A stretch of 64,000 bases of DNA from Pseudomonas protegens CHA0. Its GTDB lineage: Bacteria > Pseudomonadota > Gammaproteobacteria > Pseudomonadales > Pseudomonadaceae. Below the pieces are notes generated by a model that saw only the letters and a list, made by a program, of their open reading frames with translations, was not told the DNA's origin and searched no databases. Both the position numbers and the translations under genes were made by a program. Shown here one piece after another: positions 45,155 to 52,887 of this stretch. The DNA lies in the NCBI RefSeq assembly GCF_000397205.1, contig NC_021237.1:5439501-5503500 (forward strand). The letters run 5' to 3'. Within the stretch, counting starts at the first letter, position 1. Every line of letters begins with the position of its first letter.

Positions 45155-46576
45155 TCAGGACGCCGACCGCGCCGAACCTTGCTGGACATTGGTCGGTTGC
45201 AGCTTGAACAGATAGAACAGCACCGTCAGCAGCACCAGGAACGCCGGGCCGACATACAGCGCCACACGGGTATCCGGGAAGTAGGCCATCAGCCCCACCA
45301 CCAGTACCAGGAAGGCCAGGGCCAGGTAGGAACTGATCGGGTACAGCCACATGCGGTACTTCAGGCCGGCACGTTCTGCCGGGCTCAGGCCCTTGCGGAA
45401 CTTGAGCTGGGCCAGAAGGATCATCACCCAGGTCCAGATCGCACCGAAGGTGGCAATCGAAGTCACCCAGACGAACACTTTTTCCGGCACCAGATAGTTC
45501 AGCAGCACGCCCAGCAGCAGGGCGAAGATCGACAGCAGCAAGGCGCGACGCGGCACGCCGTTGTTCGAGGTCTTGGCGAAGCCGGCCGGGGCCTGGCCGT
45601 TCTGCGCCAGGCTGTAGAGCATGCGCCCGGTGCTGAAGATGCCGCCGTTGCAGGACGACAGCGCGGCAGTGATCACCACGAAGTTGATGATGCCGGCGGC
45701 GGTCTTGATACCCAGGCGCTCGAAGGTCATCACGAAGGGGCTGCCCTGGGTGCCAATCTCGTTCCACGGGTAGATCGACAGGATCACGAACAGCGCGCCC
45801 ACGTAGAACAGCAGGATGCGCCAGAACACCGAGCCGATGGCGTTGGGAATGGTCTTTTGCGGGTTGCGCGCTTCACCGGCGGTGAGGCCGATCATCTCTA
45901 CGCCCAGGTAGGCGAACATCACCATCTGCAGGGACATCAGCACGCCGGTCACGCCATTGGGCATGAAGCCGCCGTGGGTCCACAGGTTGGAGATGCCCAG
46001 GGCCACGCCGTCATTGCCGAAACCGAAGGCGATGATACCGATGCCGCCGACCACCATGGCGATGATGGTGACGATCTTGATCAGGGCGAACCAGAACTCG
46101 AACTCACCGAAGGCCTTGACCGCGATCAGGTTGATCGAGCCCATGCTCACCAGGGCCGCCAGGGCCCAGATCCAGCGCGGCACATCGGGGAACCAGATCC
46201 CCATGTACACCGCCACTGCGGTGATTTCCGCAACACAGGTCACCAGCCACAGGAACCAGTAGTTCCAGCCGGTGAGAAAGCCCGCCAGCGGGCCCAGGTA
46301 GTCTTGTGCGTAACGGCTGAAGGAACCGGCGACCGGGTTATGCACCGCCATCTCGCCGAGGGCGCGCATGATCACCAGGATCGCCAGGCCGCCAATGATG
46401 TAGGACAGCATGATGGCCGGGCCGGCCATTTCGATGGCCTTGGCCGAGCCGAGGAACAGGCCGACACCGATACAGGCGCCGAGGGCCATCAAGCGAATAT
46501 GCCGTTCGCCGAGTTCGCGTTTCAGCGGGCCGCCCTGAGCGGTCTCGCCGTGGGGCAGTTGGTTGCCAACTGGCAT
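45155..46576 (-). CDS. proY: Amino acid permease, ProY/AAT family
   Basis: A 473-residue inner-membrane symporter with 12 helices. It aligns in order with E. coli ProY as I recall it: LGERHIRLMALGACIGVGLF, AGPAIMLSYIIGGLA, IMRALGEMAVHNPVAGSFSR, LMSLQMVMFAYLGVEMIG and LSIYPWNEIGTQGSPFV. The substrate could be proline, histidine or a related amino acid; family position alone does not decide. It has a 462-bp upstream region shared with the divergent PBP gene. Confidence 0.87.
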   Translation of the reverse strand: MPVGNQLPHGETAQGGPLKRELGERHIRLMALGACIGVGLFLGSAKAIEMAGPAIMLSYIIGGLAILVIMRALGEMAVHNPVAGSFSRYAQDYLGPLAGFLTGWNYWFLWLVTCVAEITAVAVYMGIWFPDVPRWIWALAALVSMGSINLIAVKAFGEFEFWFALIKIVTIIAMVVGGIGIIAFGFGNDGVALGISNLWTHGGFMPNGVTGVLMSLQMVMFAYLGVEMIGLTAGEARNPQKTIPNAIGSVFWRILLFYVGALFVILSIYPWNEIGTQGSPFVMTFERLGIKTAAGIINFVVITAALSSCNGGIFSTGRMLYSLAQNGQAPAGFAKTSNNGVPRRALLLSIFALLLGVLLNYLVPEKVFVWVTSIATFGAIWTWVMILLAQLKFRKGLSPAERAGLKYRMWLYPISSYLALAFLVLVVGLMAYFPDTRVALYVGPAFLVLLTVLFYLFKLQPTNVQQGSARSAS

Positions 46577-46928
46577 AGAGATACAACCTCATTTTGTTAT
46601 TGGATATGAACCACCGAGCCTTCGAAGCACCAGCGGATAGCCGAAGCTTGCTCGACCGCACCGGCCTTGTGGGACGGAGCGTCTGGTAGGACAAGACCTG
46701 CCAGATCAGCGGGGTGCGCAGTATAAAAAGCTCCCGACAGGGCTTTTCACTCTATAAGTTGCAATATTCAGAGAGAAATCTCGGCAAATACCGCTTTCAC
46801 GGAGAAGCATTACCTGCTTTTTGCCCTGAAACCTCACTCGGAAAGGGCCGGGAGTATTGCACAGGCCTGGTGCATCGTCATGCCCCTACCTAGGGCGTAT
46901 TTACCTGGGAAAAGGCTCTACCCAGTGG

Positions 46929-46950
46929 CGAGGGAGCTTGCTCCCTTGCC
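46929..46950. repeat. REP-like element, second family
   Basis: CGAGGGAGCTTGCTCCCTTG, a short perfect hairpin of another common Pseudomonas repeat group. It lies in the 46577-47038 gap, which also contains promoter-like AT-rich DNA and a hairpin (46727-46747), but no gene that I can support. Confidence 0.65.
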
Positions 46951-47038
46951 ACAGAAGCGGGGCCGGGTCGTTTTCACATTTTCTTCACCGACGCCCACCA
47001 CCGACTAAGCTTCAGGCAAGTCCGATCAATCTGCGTGA

Positions 47039-50000
47039 ATGGATCAATCGACTATGGGCGCTCTGTGGCAGACCGATTCGCATAAGAACGCAGTGCCAAG
47101 CCACAGCGAGGACGAAACGCCTTTACCGAAACGCCGCAAACCCCGCCGTTATGCCTGGCGCCTGTTCTGGCTGTTGCTGCTGATCGCCCTGATTGCCCTG
47201 GGCTTTGCCGCTGCCCGGGAGATGCGCACCTCGAAACTCCAGGCCCGGGAATTCAGCCGGCTGGCCGCTGACCTGAGCTACTCCCTGGAGCCCGGCCCCA
47301 GTGATGCCGTGCTCTACCCCGGTGCCGGGCCGTTCGACCGGCGCCTGGGCTACAGCGCCCTGGGGGAGTTCCTGCCACGCTTGCTCAAGCGCGGTTACCT
47401 GATCGACGCCCAGACGCGTTTCTCCCCGGCACTGATGGACTACAGCAAAAGCGGATTTTTCGTGCCTTACACCGAAAAGATCCAGGCTGGCCTGTCCATT
47501 ACCGACTGCCGCGCCGCGCCCCTGTACCAGTTCAATTACCCGCAACAGCTGTATGAGAGCTTTGCCAGCATTCCGCCGCTGGTGGTGCACAGCCTGCTGT
47601 TCATCGAGAACCGCGATCTGCTGGCCCCCAAGCCGGCCGAGGCCAACCCGGCGGTGGACTGGCCGCGCTTTGCCAAGGCCGCCTGGTCGCAGATCGCCCG
47701 GCTCTTGCACCTGCCGGGGCAGAGCGCCGGGGGTAGCACCCTGGCCACCCAGTTGGAAAAATACCGCCATTCGCCGGATGGCCTGACGGTATCCGGGGGC
47801 GAGAAGATCCGGCAGATGGTTTCCGCCAGCGTGCGGGCCTATCAGGACGGCCCACAGACCCTGGAGGCCCGCAAACGCATCGTGCGCGACTACCTCAACA
47901 GCGTGCCGCTGTCCGCGGTGCCCGGCCACGGCGAAGTGCACGGCATGGCCGAGGGGCTGCGGGTCTGGTATGGCGCTGACTTCGACAAGGTCAACCAGGT
48001 GCTCGGCAGCACCGCCATGGACTCGAAAAGCCTTGCCGCACGAGGGCTGGCCCTGCGCCAGGTGCTGTCACTGATGATTGCCCAGCGCCGTCCCTCCCAT
48101 TACCTGGCCAAGGGTCGCGCAGAACTGGCGGATCTGACGGACAGCCATATCCGCCTACTGGCGCAGAACAACGTCATCGACCCGGCGCTGAGCAGCGCCG
48201 CCCTGGCCAGCCAGGTGACCTACCGGGACTGGCAGCAGCAGCCGACCATTCAGCCGATCGAGACCAACAAGGGCATCAGCGTCGCCCGCAGCCGCCTCGC
48301 CGCCCTGCTCAACCGGCCGCTGTATGACCTGGACCGCCTCGACCTCTCGGCCACCAGCACCTTGCAGAGCGACCTGCAGCGCCAGGCCACCGAATACCTC
48401 AAGCACCTTGCGGACCCGGCCTTCGCCGCGCAGATTGGTGTGCTAGGCGAACGCCTGCTGACCCCCACCAGCACCACCCAGGTGCGCTACAGCTTCACCC
48501 TGCTCGAACTGACCCCCGACGGCTCGCGGGTGCGGGTGCAGACCGACAGCACCGACCAGCCTTTCGACATCAACGAAGGCAGCAAGCTGGAACTGGGCTC
48601 CACCGCCAAGCTGCGGGTGCTGACCACCTACCTGCAGATCATTTCCGAGCTGCACGACAAGTACGCCACGCAAACACCCGCGCAGTTGAAAAAGATCCCG
48701 GTGAACGAGCAGGACCGCCTGAGCCGCTGGGCCCTCGACTACCTGATGCAGAACAGCGACCGCAGCCTGCCGAAGATGCTCGACGCCGCCCTGGACCGCA
48801 CCTACTCCGCCAGCCCCGGTGAGGCCTTCTTCACCGGTGGCGGGGTGCATCACTTCCACAACTTTCGCAACGAAGACAACGGCCGCAGCCCGACCCTGCG
48901 CGATGCCCTGCGCGAATCCATCAACCTGCCGTTCATCCGCCTGATGCGTGACCTGGTGCGCTACAGCACTTATGGCGGCGACAGCAGCAGCGCCGAATTG
49001 CTCAAGGACGACCAGAACCCGCGGCGCCAGGAGTACCTGGCACGCTTTGCCGACCGTGAGGGCACCTCGTTCCTGCTGCGTTTCTGGAAGAAGTACCGCA
49101 ACAAGGACACCCAGTCGCGCCTGGAAACCTTCCTCGACAGCATGCACCCCACGGCAATCCGCCTCGCCGCCGTGCACCGCTACCTGCTGCCGGACGCCAG
49201 CCAGGAGAGCTTCAACCGCTTCGTCCGGGCCCACATGAAGAGCGCCAAGGTCAGCGAGAAGCTCACCGACGAGCGCCTGGACAAGCTCTACGCCAGCTAC
49301 GGCCCCGGCGCCTATGACCTACCGGACCAAGGCTACATCGCCAAGGTCCACCCCCTGGACCTCTGGCTGCTGGGCTACCTGATGAACAACCCGGAGGCGA
49401 ACTTCACCCAGATCGTCAAGGCCAGCGAGTTCGAGCGCCAGGAGGTCTACAGCTGGCTGTTCAAGAGCCGCCATCGCAGTGCCCGCGACAGCCGTATCCG
49501 CACCATGCTGGAGATCGAGGCCTTCCTCGATATCCACCAGCGCTGGCAGAGCGTCGGCTATCCGTTCGACCACCTGGTACCGTCCCTGGCCACTGCTATC
49601 GGCAGCTCCGGCGACCGCCCCGCGGCGTTGGCGGAACTGGTGGGCACCATCCTCAACGACGGCGTGCGCCTGCCAACCTTGCGCATCGACAGCCTGCACT
49701 TCGCCGCCGGCACGCCCTATGAAACCCGCCTGCTCAACGACCCGGACAAGGGCAAGCGGGTGATCCCCTCGGAGGTGGCCACGGCGCTGCGCGGAGCCTT
49801 GTCGCAGGTGGTGGATGCCGGCACCGCGAAACGGGTGTCCGGCAGCTTCAAGCTGGCTGATGGCACGCCATTGGCCATGGGCGGCAAGACCGGTACCGGC
49901 GACAACCGCATCGAAGCCATTGGCGCCGGCGGGCGGGTGTTGAGCTCCAAATCCATCAACCGCACCGCAACCTTCGTGTTCTACATCGGCGACCACCATT

Positions 50001-50161
50001 TCGGCACCCTTACCGCCTACGTGCCGGGGGCCTCGGCCCAGGCCTTCAGATTCACCTCGGCCTTGCCGGTGCAGGTGCTCAAGGGCATGGCGCCGATCCT
50101 CATGCCCTACCTGCAACCGGGCAGTGGCACCCAATGCCTGGGCAGCGTGGCGCAACGCTGA
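47039..50161 (+). CDS. Bifunctional transglycosylase/transpeptidase (class A PBP-like), long
   Basis: A 1040-residue inner-membrane protein. A basic cytoplasmic N-terminus (about 1-40) precedes one membrane helix (about 41-60). The GT51 domain has the catalytic Glu in LLFIENRDLL (about 195) and GGSTLATQLEKY (about 231). The transpeptidase part has the SxxK serine in ELGSTAKLRVL, an SxN motif in RESINLPFIRL and KTG in GGKTGTGDN near residue 945. All catalytic motifs are intact. It is longer than PBP1a/b, with about 250 extra residues between SxN and KTG. No good ribosome binding site precedes either ATG (47039 or 47054); I kept the first. Confidence 0.85.
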   Translation: MDQSTMGALWQTDSHKNAVPSHSEDETPLPKRRKPRRYAWRLFWLLLLIALIALGFAAAREMRTSKLQAREFSRLAADLSYSLEPGPSDAVLYPGAGPFDRRLGYSALGEFLPRLLKRGYLIDAQTRFSPALMDYSKSGFFVPYTEKIQAGLSITDCRAAPLYQFNYPQQLYESFASIPPLVVHSLLFIENRDLLAPKPAEANPAVDWPRFAKAAWSQIARLLHLPGQSAGGSTLATQLEKYRHSPDGLTVSGGEKIRQMVSASVRAYQDGPQTLEARKRIVRDYLNSVPLSAVPGHGEVHGMAEGLRVWYGADFDKVNQVLGSTAMDSKSLAARGLALRQVLSLMIAQRRPSHYLAKGRAELADLTDSHIRLLAQNNVIDPALSSAALASQVTYRDWQQQPTIQPIETNKGISVARSRLAALLNRPLYDLDRLDLSATSTLQSDLQRQATEYLKHLADPAFAAQIGVLGERLLTPTSTTQVRYSFTLLELTPDGSRVRVQTDSTDQPFDINEGSKLELGSTAKLRVLTTYLQIISELHDKYATQTPAQLKKIPVNEQDRLSRWALDYLMQNSDRSLPKMLDAALDRTYSASPGEAFFTGGGVHHFHNFRNEDNGRSPTLRDALRESINLPFIRLMRDLVRYSTYGGDSSSAELLKDDQNPRRQEYLARFADREGTSFLLRFWKKYRNKDTQSRLETFLDSMHPTAIRLAAVHRYLLPDASQESFNRFVRAHMKSAKVSEKLTDERLDKLYASYGPGAYDLPDQGYIAKVHPLDLWLLGYLMNNPEANFTQIVKASEFERQEVYSWLFKSRHRSARDSRIRTMLEIEAFLDIHQRWQSVGYPFDHLVPSLATAIGSSGDRPAALAELVGTILNDGVRLPTLRIDSLHFAAGTPYETRLLNDPDKGKRVIPSEVATALRGALSQVVDAGTAKRVSGSFKLADGTPLAMGGKTGTGDNRIEAIGAGGRVLSSKSINRTATFVFYIGDHHFGTLTAYVPGASAQAFRFTSALPVQVLKGMAPILMPYLQPGSGTQCLGSVAQR

Positions 50162-50232
50162 ATCACGACAGGCAGCCCCCTCTCTCTCCGACAAACGGCA
50201 GCATTGCCGCAGGCAGAAGTGCTTGCGTCACT

Positions 50233-50250
50233 CTTAAGATATATCTTAAG
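50233..50250. promoter_or_regulatory. Perfect palindrome, probable NfeR operator
   Basis: CTTAAGATATATCTTAAG is an 18-bp perfect palindrome 32 bp upstream of the PadR-family gene. PadR regulators of the NfeR/YqjI type bind inverted repeats of this kind, so autoregulation is likely. Confidence 0.7.
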
Positions 50251-50281
50251 TTATGTCTAAATCGAAACGGAGAAAGAGAAA

Positions 50282-50860
50282 ATGAGAGAGCACCACCACC
50301 CTCCCCATCGCGAGCACGGGGACAGCCATGAGATCTTCGAACGCCGCCCGGGCCGCGAACGCGGCGGCCGCGGGCCCCGGGTATTCGCCCCCGGCGACCT
50401 GAAACTGCTGCTGTTGGCGCTGATCGCCGAGCAACCCTGCCACGGCTACGACCTGATCCGCCAGATTGAAAGCATGTTCGACGGCGCCTACAGCCCCAGC
50501 CCCGGCGTGATCTACCCGACCCTGACCTTTCTCGAAGAAAGCGAAATGATCCAGGGCGATGCCGAAGGCGGCAAAAAGCGCTACAGCGTGACCGACGCCG
50601 GACGTCTGTCCCTGCAGGAGCAAGCCATCGCCCTGGACGGCGTGCGCATGCGCATCGAGGTCAGCAAGCGCTCCCTGCGCGGACATGATCGCCCCGCTGA
50701 AATCCACGAGGCGGTGCACAACCTGCGCCACGCCCTGCAAATGCACCATGGCCGCTGGAGCCCGGAAGAAATCCTTCGGGTGCGCGACCTGCTGAACAAC
50801 ACCGCCAAGGCCATTGTCGATGGTCCTGTGAGCCACCCCGCCCCGGAGAAAAGCCAATGA
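50282..50860 (+). CDS. nfeR: PadR-family metal-responsive regulator, NfeR/YqjI-like
   Basis: A 192-residue repressor. The N-terminus is histidine-rich (EHHHPPHREHGDSH), a likely metal-binding tail as in E. coli YqjI. The PadR winged helix follows: LKLLLLALIAEQPCHGYDLI, then SPSPGVIYPTLTFLEE and KKRYSVTDAGR. In E. coli this protein, with iron or nickel, represses a ferric reductase gene; here the reductase gene is directly downstream with a 4-bp overlap. Confidence 0.87.
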   Translation: MREHHHPPHREHGDSHEIFERRPGRERGGRGPRVFAPGDLKLLLLALIAEQPCHGYDLIRQIESMFDGAYSPSPGVIYPTLTFLEESEMIQGDAEGGKKRYSVTDAGRLSLQEQAIALDGVRMRIEVSKRSLRGHDRPAEIHEAVHNLRHALQMHHGRWSPEEILRVRDLLNNTAKAIVDGPVSHPAPEKSQ

Positions 50861-51642
50861 CTGCCAGCCCAGAACTGTCCATCCATCGGGTCATGCACGA
50901 GATCAAGCGCCGCCGCCTGGAGGTGCTGCGCGTAGTCGACCTGACCCCGCGCATGCGCCGCATCACCCTGGGCGGCCCTGAGCTGGCCGGGTTCATCAGC
51001 CTGGGCAGCGACGACCATGTGAAGCTGCTGTTCCCGCAGAACGCCGAACAGCAAGCCGCCCTGGAAACCCTGGTACTGGGCCCGGGCAAGGACAGCGGCC
51101 CGATGCCCGCCATGCGCGACTACACCCCGCGCCGCTATGACCTGGAGCTGGGCGAACTGGACATCGACTTCGTGCTCCACGGCGACGGCCCCGCCTCCAC
51201 CTGGGCCGAACAGGCCGCACCGGGCCAGTTCCTGCACATCGGCGGGCCACGGGGCTCGATGGTGGTGCCGGATATCTTCGACAGCTACCTGCTGATCGGC
51301 GATGAAACCGCGCTGCCGGCCATTGCCCGGCGCCTGGAAGAACTGCCGGCCGGGCGCCAGGTGCTGGCGGTGATCGAGGTGCAGAACGCCGCCGAACGCC
51401 AGGCTCTGGACAGCGCCGCCCAGGTGCAGGTGATCTGGGTTGAACGGGACGCAGGCGGGCAGGACCTGATCAGCACGGTGCGCCAGGTGCAGGTGCCGCA
51501 AGGCAAGCTGTATGCCTGGGTAGCCACCGAGAGCAAGGTGTCGCGCCAGGTGCGTCGAGTGCTGCTGGATGAGCACCAGCTCAACGACGAATTCGTCAAG
51601 GCCGCCGGTTACTGGCGCCTGGACAGCAGCGAAGAAGAATAA
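50857..51642 (+). CDS. nfeF: NADPH-dependent ferric siderophore reductase (SIP family)
   Basis: A 261-residue flavoprotein. The FAD-binding beta barrel has RMRRITLGGPEL and the flavin motif MRDYTPRRYD (R-x-Y-T/S), followed by LPAIARRLEELP and the C-terminal AWVATESKVSRQVRRVLLDE. It is homologous to YqjH/ViuB and reduces ferric siderophores in the cytoplasm. It is the second gene of the PadR unit. Confidence 0.92.
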   Translation: MTASPELSIHRVMHEIKRRRLEVLRVVDLTPRMRRITLGGPELAGFISLGSDDHVKLLFPQNAEQQAALETLVLGPGKDSGPMPAMRDYTPRRYDLELGELDIDFVLHGDGPASTWAEQAAPGQFLHIGGPRGSMVVPDIFDSYLLIGDETALPAIARRLEELPAGRQVLAVIEVQNAAERQALDSAAQVQVIWVERDAGGQDLISTVRQVQVPQGKLYAWVATESKVSRQVRRVLLDEHQLNDEFVKAAGYWRLDSSEEE

Positions 51643-51654
51643 TCGCGCATCAGG

Positions 51655-51719
51655 GTAGGAACTGGCTTGCCAGCGAAGGCGGTCCCAAGGGCCCCCTCGC
51701 CGGCAAGCCGGCTCCTACG
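51655..51719. repeat. REP pair (REPIN) between convergent genes
   Basis: Inverted REP cores between nfeF and the Pr6Pr membrane gene. Confidence 0.85.
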
Positions 51720-52383
51720 GGGCCCGGGACCGGAGTTTACCCAGCCAGCGGTCCAGCCCCAGCAACAGCAGGGATACCAGGACGAACCCCGCCAATATCC
51801 CGAGGGCATTGAGCAGCACCCGGGGGTAGCCCAGCCTGTCCACGGAGATGAAGGGATAGGGGTACAGCCCAAGCAAGTGCCCGCGCAGCAACAGGTAGGC
51901 GAAATACACAATCGGGTAGAGCGTCCACCACCCGATGTGCCTCATCCGCAGCCCGCCCTTGGGCACGCAACACCACCAATAGACCAGGAACAGCAGCGGC
52001 ATCACGTCATGCAGCAACTCGTCCGCCAGCCATTGCCAACCCTGGGGATGCCACAGGTGGCGCAACAGCAGGCTGTAGGCCAGCCCCACCAGCAGAATGC
52101 TCGCCGCCACGGCGCCGCTGACCCAGGGCTGGAGCATGAACGCCTGCCCCTTGGAAACCCGCAGGTTGAGGGCGCAAGTCAGCACGCTGGCCACCAGGGT
52201 ATTGCTGAGCACGGTGAAGAAACTGAAGAAGTTCACCAGCCCGCCCAGCAGGCTGGCGCCACTGTCCCAGCGCAACAGCAGGATCAGGTACAGCTGGACG
52301 GTCAGCCCGAACCAGCCAAGGATCGCCGCCACGGCAATCAGGCCACGCCGAGTGCACAGCCCCGGCAGCGAGAAGCCAGCCAT
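51715..52383 (-). CDS. Pr6Pr family membrane protein
   Basis: A 222-residue inner-membrane protein with six predicted helices. GGLVNFFSFFTVLSNTLVAS, HDVMPLLFLVYWW and GWWTLYPIVYFAYLLLRG match the Pr6Pr (FAR-17a/AIG1-like) group, whose animal relatives hydrolyse fatty acid esters of hydroxy fatty acids using Thr and His. The Thr (in FTVLSNT) and His (in LLHDVMP) are both present. Function in bacteria is not established. Confidence 0.82.
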   Translation of the reverse strand: MAGFSLPGLCTRRGLIAVAAILGWFGLTVQLYLILLLRWDSGASLLGGLVNFFSFFTVLSNTLVASVLTCALNLRVSKGQAFMLQPWVSGAVAASILLVGLAYSLLLRHLWHPQGWQWLADELLHDVMPLLFLVYWWCCVPKGGLRMRHIGWWTLYPIVYFAYLLLRGHLLGLYPYPFISVDRLGYPRVLLNALGILAGFVLVSLLLLGLDRWLGKLRSRAP

Positions 52384-52391
52384 AGGGCTCC

Positions 52392-52622
52392 TTAAAGCGG
52401 GCGCTTGGTGCGTTGCAACTTCACATAGAGTTTCTCGACCTTCTCCCTCGCCCAGGGCGTCTTGCGCAGGAAGGTCAGGCTCGACTTGATGCTCGGGTCG
52501 CTCTTGAAGCAGCGGATATCAATGCGTTCGGCCAGCCCCGACCACTCGTAGTGTTCCACCAGCGCCTTGAGGATCTGTTCCAGGGTCACGCCATGCAGCG
52601 GGTCGGTGTGGGTGTCGGTCAT
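52392..52622 (-). CDS. VF530 family DNA-binding-like protein (DUF2132)
   Basis: A 76-residue small protein: [56 protein letters not shown]. The VF530 fold was solved in Vibrio fischeri and is suggested to bind DNA. It lies 9 bp upstream of the Pr6Pr gene on the same strand. The start at 52622 is the family start; longer frames are unsupported. Confidence 0.88.
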   Translation of the reverse strand: MTDTHTDPLHGVTLEQILKALVEHYEWSGLAERIDIRCFKSDPSIKSSLTFLRKTPWAREKVEKLYVKLQRTKRPL

Positions 52623-52774
52623 GCCAGGCCTTTGCGGGAAGAAAATGAGGAAAGCCGCGCACCTTAGCCGAGGGCTTGGCCCCGCGCCAGCACGCTTGAG
52701 TAACTGTAGTCGCAGCCCGTCACCGAGGCGATCGGGCATGAACGGCGAAAAGTTCCTGGCTTTTCGAAATAAAA

Positions 52775-52797
52775 GAGATGTTATATTGTATCAATCA
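52775..52797 (+). promoter_or_regulatory. Zur box of the ZnuD-like receptor
   Basis: A 23-bp site with core GTTATATTGTATC (52780-52792) against the Zur core GTTATA-N-TATAAC, conserved on the left and weaker on the right half. It lies 91 bp before the receptor start codon in an AT-rich patch that probably is the promoter. Confidence 0.7.
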
Positions 52798-52887
52798 ATA
52801 ACAACTCACCCGCATTTTGGGCACCCCCGTGTCCCGCCTGCTCACTGACTCAAAGCGCCTAGCGCTCTGTTCGCCAAGGAATGACCG

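Noticed and set aside
46577..47038. Possible small gene or sRNA in the ProY/PBP intergenic region
   Set aside because: Short frames lack start signals and family resemblance. The hairpin at 46727-46747 and the repeat at 46929 do not together make a recognisable sRNA.
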